DNA of 64,000 nucleotides from Meta bourneti (Eukaryota; Arthropoda; Arachnida; Araneae; Tetragnathidae): assembly GCA_933210815.1 (NCBI GenBank), contig OW119924.1:15609926-15673925 (forward strand), in the 5' to 3' direction. Below are positions 62,057 to 64,000 of the stretch, piece after piece (the first letter of the stretch is position 1; every line of letters starts with the position of its first letter). The notes beneath the pieces were generated by a model, which was not told the origin of the DNA, made no database searches, and saw nothing but the letters and a program-made list of their open reading frames with translations. The position numbers were made by a program, and so were the translations under genes.

Positions 62057-64000
62057 ATGTCTTATTTGGCAAGAGCTCTTAAATGTGACCTGATAGAGTT
62101 GGCGAATGAACTCGGCATCGAAATACCTGCTGATGCTAGAGTAGTTGATATAAAAAGATTTATCACTGGAGATGAAAGTTATGATGAAGACTTCACGAAA
62201 AATCTGCTTCTGTCTATAAGCGAAAACCGTGCAAAAGAGAAAGCAGAAGAAAAAGAAAGAATAGCACGTGAAAATGAAAGAATAGAACGGGAAAAGGCTG
62301 AGGAAAAGGAAAGAATAGAACGGGAAAAGGCTGAGGAAAAGGAAAGAATAGAACGGGAAAATGAAAGAATAGAACGGGAAAGAGCGTACGAGTTGGAAAG
62401 ACTCCGTCTGCAGGTAGAATCACAGAAATTGGAGCAGGTCTCTGGTTTTAATCATCTGTCTGCAGACCATCAACCCAACTTTAACTTGAAAAAGTTGCTA
62501 CCTGATTTTGATCCGAATGATGGTGATATGACATTGTTTCTTCAGTTATTCGAACGACAGATGAAAGTTCTTAAAGTAGGGAGACATAACTGGGTTGCCT
62601 ATCTCCTGGGTCTATTACCTAATAGCGTGGCACAACTCATCGCCAGAGAACCAGAACAGAAGGCTCATGATTTTGATCACATTAGAACAATGCTGCTTCA
62701 GAGATTTAAATTAAGTGCTGAGAGAATGCGACAGCTCTTCGCAACTCACAAGAAAAGTCCTGAGAGCACTTGGAAGGACTTCCATTTTGAACTGCGTAGC
62801 TATTTTGAAGCATGGCTAGCAGAATTGAACATAAAGGATTTTGAGAAATTGAAAGACCTCATGATCCTGGATCAAATGAAGAGACGTGTTCCTTCAGAGG
62901 TTAAAAACCATTTCTTGGACGTATGGAGCGAATGGGTCACCCCAAGTGACCTAGTGGAGAAGATGGACAGTTACGACAACTTACGTACTGTCAACCCGAA
63001 GCTTCCACCGAAGCAACATGAAACAAAACCCGTGTTCCAAAAAAGAAATTACTATAGAACCCAACAATCACAATTGGAACAAAGAGATAATAGACAAAGT
63101 CTGCCAGGGATTCCCAGTAACAGTAGGCGGGATCCCGGGGTCCTCAGTCAAAGTAGGAGGGACTCCTTTTCACAAGGCAGAATTACACCAAGGGGTATTG
63201 AAGAGAAGAAAGAAATATCGTGCTACGGATGTGGAGCACCAGGAACCATCAAATCAAAATGCAAAAACTGTTCGTCATCGACAAGAAGGGAGCCATTCCA
63301 AGCGAACTCTATCCGCATGTATACCTGTCACACCGATGCATCCCCGTTAGCGCTAATAGATATCTGTATATCGGGAGTAAGAGCCAGGGTTTGTGTTGAT
63401 AGTGGTGCCAGCAGAACAGTCGCTGGAGAGATCATGTACCACCAATTAAAAAAGAGAGGAGTAGAGTTCCAAAGAGAAGTAGTAACAATGACTTTGGCAA
63501 ATGGTTGTCAAACAACTGAAGAGGCTTGCACCACCATGGTGAAAATAGAGATTGAAGGAAAATCAGTTTCGCTGAATTTGCTGGCATTACCAAATGCAAA
63601 AAAGAATCGTACTCTACTAGGAACCGACTTTTTGGAAAAGTCCGGAATTGTTCTAGACATGAAGAACAAAAATTGGCATTTCTCTGACAATCCCTGTCGG
63701 AAGATTGGTTTCAAGAAAGATATCCCTGTAAAATATCTGCTATCTGTTGAAGACCCACCAGTAAAGAGTCAACAGCCTGTCGACAACTGTAGCAACAAAG
63801 GAAATTTTCATGAAGATGAACGTTCAAGTTGCAACCAGCAACTCTCATACAGCCAAGCTATATCACCAAGCTCACTGCGTTCTGATGAAGGAGAACATTT
63901 AACGTCCGATCAGCGCAGAAAGATGAATGGTTTGTTGGAAAAATTTGAGTCTACCTTCAAGCTAGGGGGAGAGCCTACCCCTTTTATAGAACATCGGATC
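62057..64000 (+). CDS. Gag-protease part of a Gypsy-type retrotransposon, 3'-partial
   Basis: One frame of 648 codons is open to the window end. Residues 1-55 form a small N-terminal domain (LARALKCDLIELANELGIEI). Residues 59-118 are a charged helix of repeated REKAEEKERIE units. The capsid-like part spans about 145-310, and its second half (about 235-310) has the look of the SCAN-like Gag domain. A zinc-binding motif starts at residue 389. The retropepsin active site DSGASRT is at 448-454, with LLGTDFLEKSGIV later, as in Gypsy proteases. The frame ends before reverse transcriptase. ATG 62057 is the first Met of the domain. Gag and protease are fused with no frameshift. The element is probably young, since no stop is present. 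Confidence 0.9.
   Translation, partial: MSYLARALKCDLIELANELGIEIPADARVVDIKRFITGDESYDEDFTKNLLLSISENRAKEKAEEKERIARENERIEREKAEEKERIEREKAEEKERIERENERIERERAYELERLRLQVESQKLEQVSGFNHLSADHQPNFNLKKLLPDFDPNDGDMTLFLQLFERQMKVLKVGRHNWVAYLLGLLPNSVAQLIAREPEQKAHDFDHIRTMLLQRFKLSAERMRQLFATHKKSPESTWKDFHFELRSYFEAWLAELNIKDFEKLKDLMILDQMKRRVPSEVKNHFLDVWSEWVTPSDLVEKMDSYDNLRTVNPKLPPKQHETKPVFQKRNYYRTQQSQLEQRDNRQSLPGIPSNSRRDPGVLSQSRRDSFSQGRITPRGIEEKKEISCYGCGAPGTIKSKCKNCSSSTRREPFQANSIRMYTCHTDASPLALIDICISGVRARVCVDSGASRTVAGEIMYHQLKKRGVEFQREVVTMTLANGCQTTEEACTTMVKIEIEGKSVSLNLLALPNAKKNRTLLGTDFLEKSGIVLDMKNKNWHFSDNPCRKIGFKKDIPVKYLLSVEDPPVKSQQPVDNCSNKGNFHEDERSSCNQQLSYSQAISPSSLRSDEGEHLTSDQRRKMNGLLEKFESTFKLGGEPTPFIEHRI
62231..62400 (+). 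repeat. In-frame 30-bp repeats in gag
   Basis: GAAAGAATAGAACGGGAAAA and GGCTGAGGAAAA alternate, giving REKAEEKERIE and RENERIE units. Close identity between units suggests recent slippage within the coiled-coil region. Confidence 0.85.

Noticed and set aside
62214..62423. ORF on - rich in FPVLFFPF
   Set aside because: Antisense of the repeated charged helix in Gag.

Overview
The window reads as nuclear DNA of an animal, most likely an arachnid or another arthropod. Its genes are split by GT-AG introns, and the introns are long and full of transposable elements. The Tc1/mariner, Gypsy-type and tRNA-derived SINE content is of a kind common in spider assemblies; the species call is an inference. 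No bacterial features are present.

Two host genes lie tail to tail. The first is an anoctamin (TMEM16 family) on the + strand. Thirteen exons between 1638 and 38606 join in frame to 619 codons plus a stop; the 5' exons lie left of the window. An alternative last exon is proposed at 39003-39094. The second is the Hsp90 co-chaperone CDC37 on the - strand. Seven exons from 59802 down to 45312 join in frame to 253 codons plus a stop; the N-terminal exons lie beyond the retroelement at the right edge. AT-rich sequence with little recognisable content separates the gene ends (38.6-45.3 kb).

Most other sequence is repeats. (1) There are three near-identical 1.4-kb Tc1-like elements (9218-10625, 36240-37647, 49829-51237), two with apparently complete transposases. 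(2) An older Tc1 (4993-7388) is broken by a nested, internally deleted mariner (6447-7330); a second mariner relic lies beside it. (3) There are about 24 copies of a tRNA-derived SINE (here SINE-1) and eight of a second (SINE-2), one of which is split by SINE-1. (4) Two families of small elements with TTAA ends and CCCTC-type termini (piggyBac-like MITEs) carry internal 43-44-bp, palindrome-rich tandem units. (5) A hAT-like MITE family has CTGCCAC ends; one copy holds a solo LTR with a 5-bp target duplication. (6) The right edge (about 60.4-64.0 kb) is the 5' part of a Gypsy-type LTR retrotransposon with an open gag-protease frame running off the window.

The repeats sit mainly in anoctamin and CDC37 introns, so the layout shows introns growing by serial and nested insertion. 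I found no non-SINE tRNA gene, rRNA gene or CRISPR. I do not see a convincing new multi-gene system. The most interesting items are the TTAA MITEs that generate satellite arrays, the triplicated exon-intron junction in anoctamin, the alternative anoctamin C-terminus, and the four-cysteine Gag knuckle.
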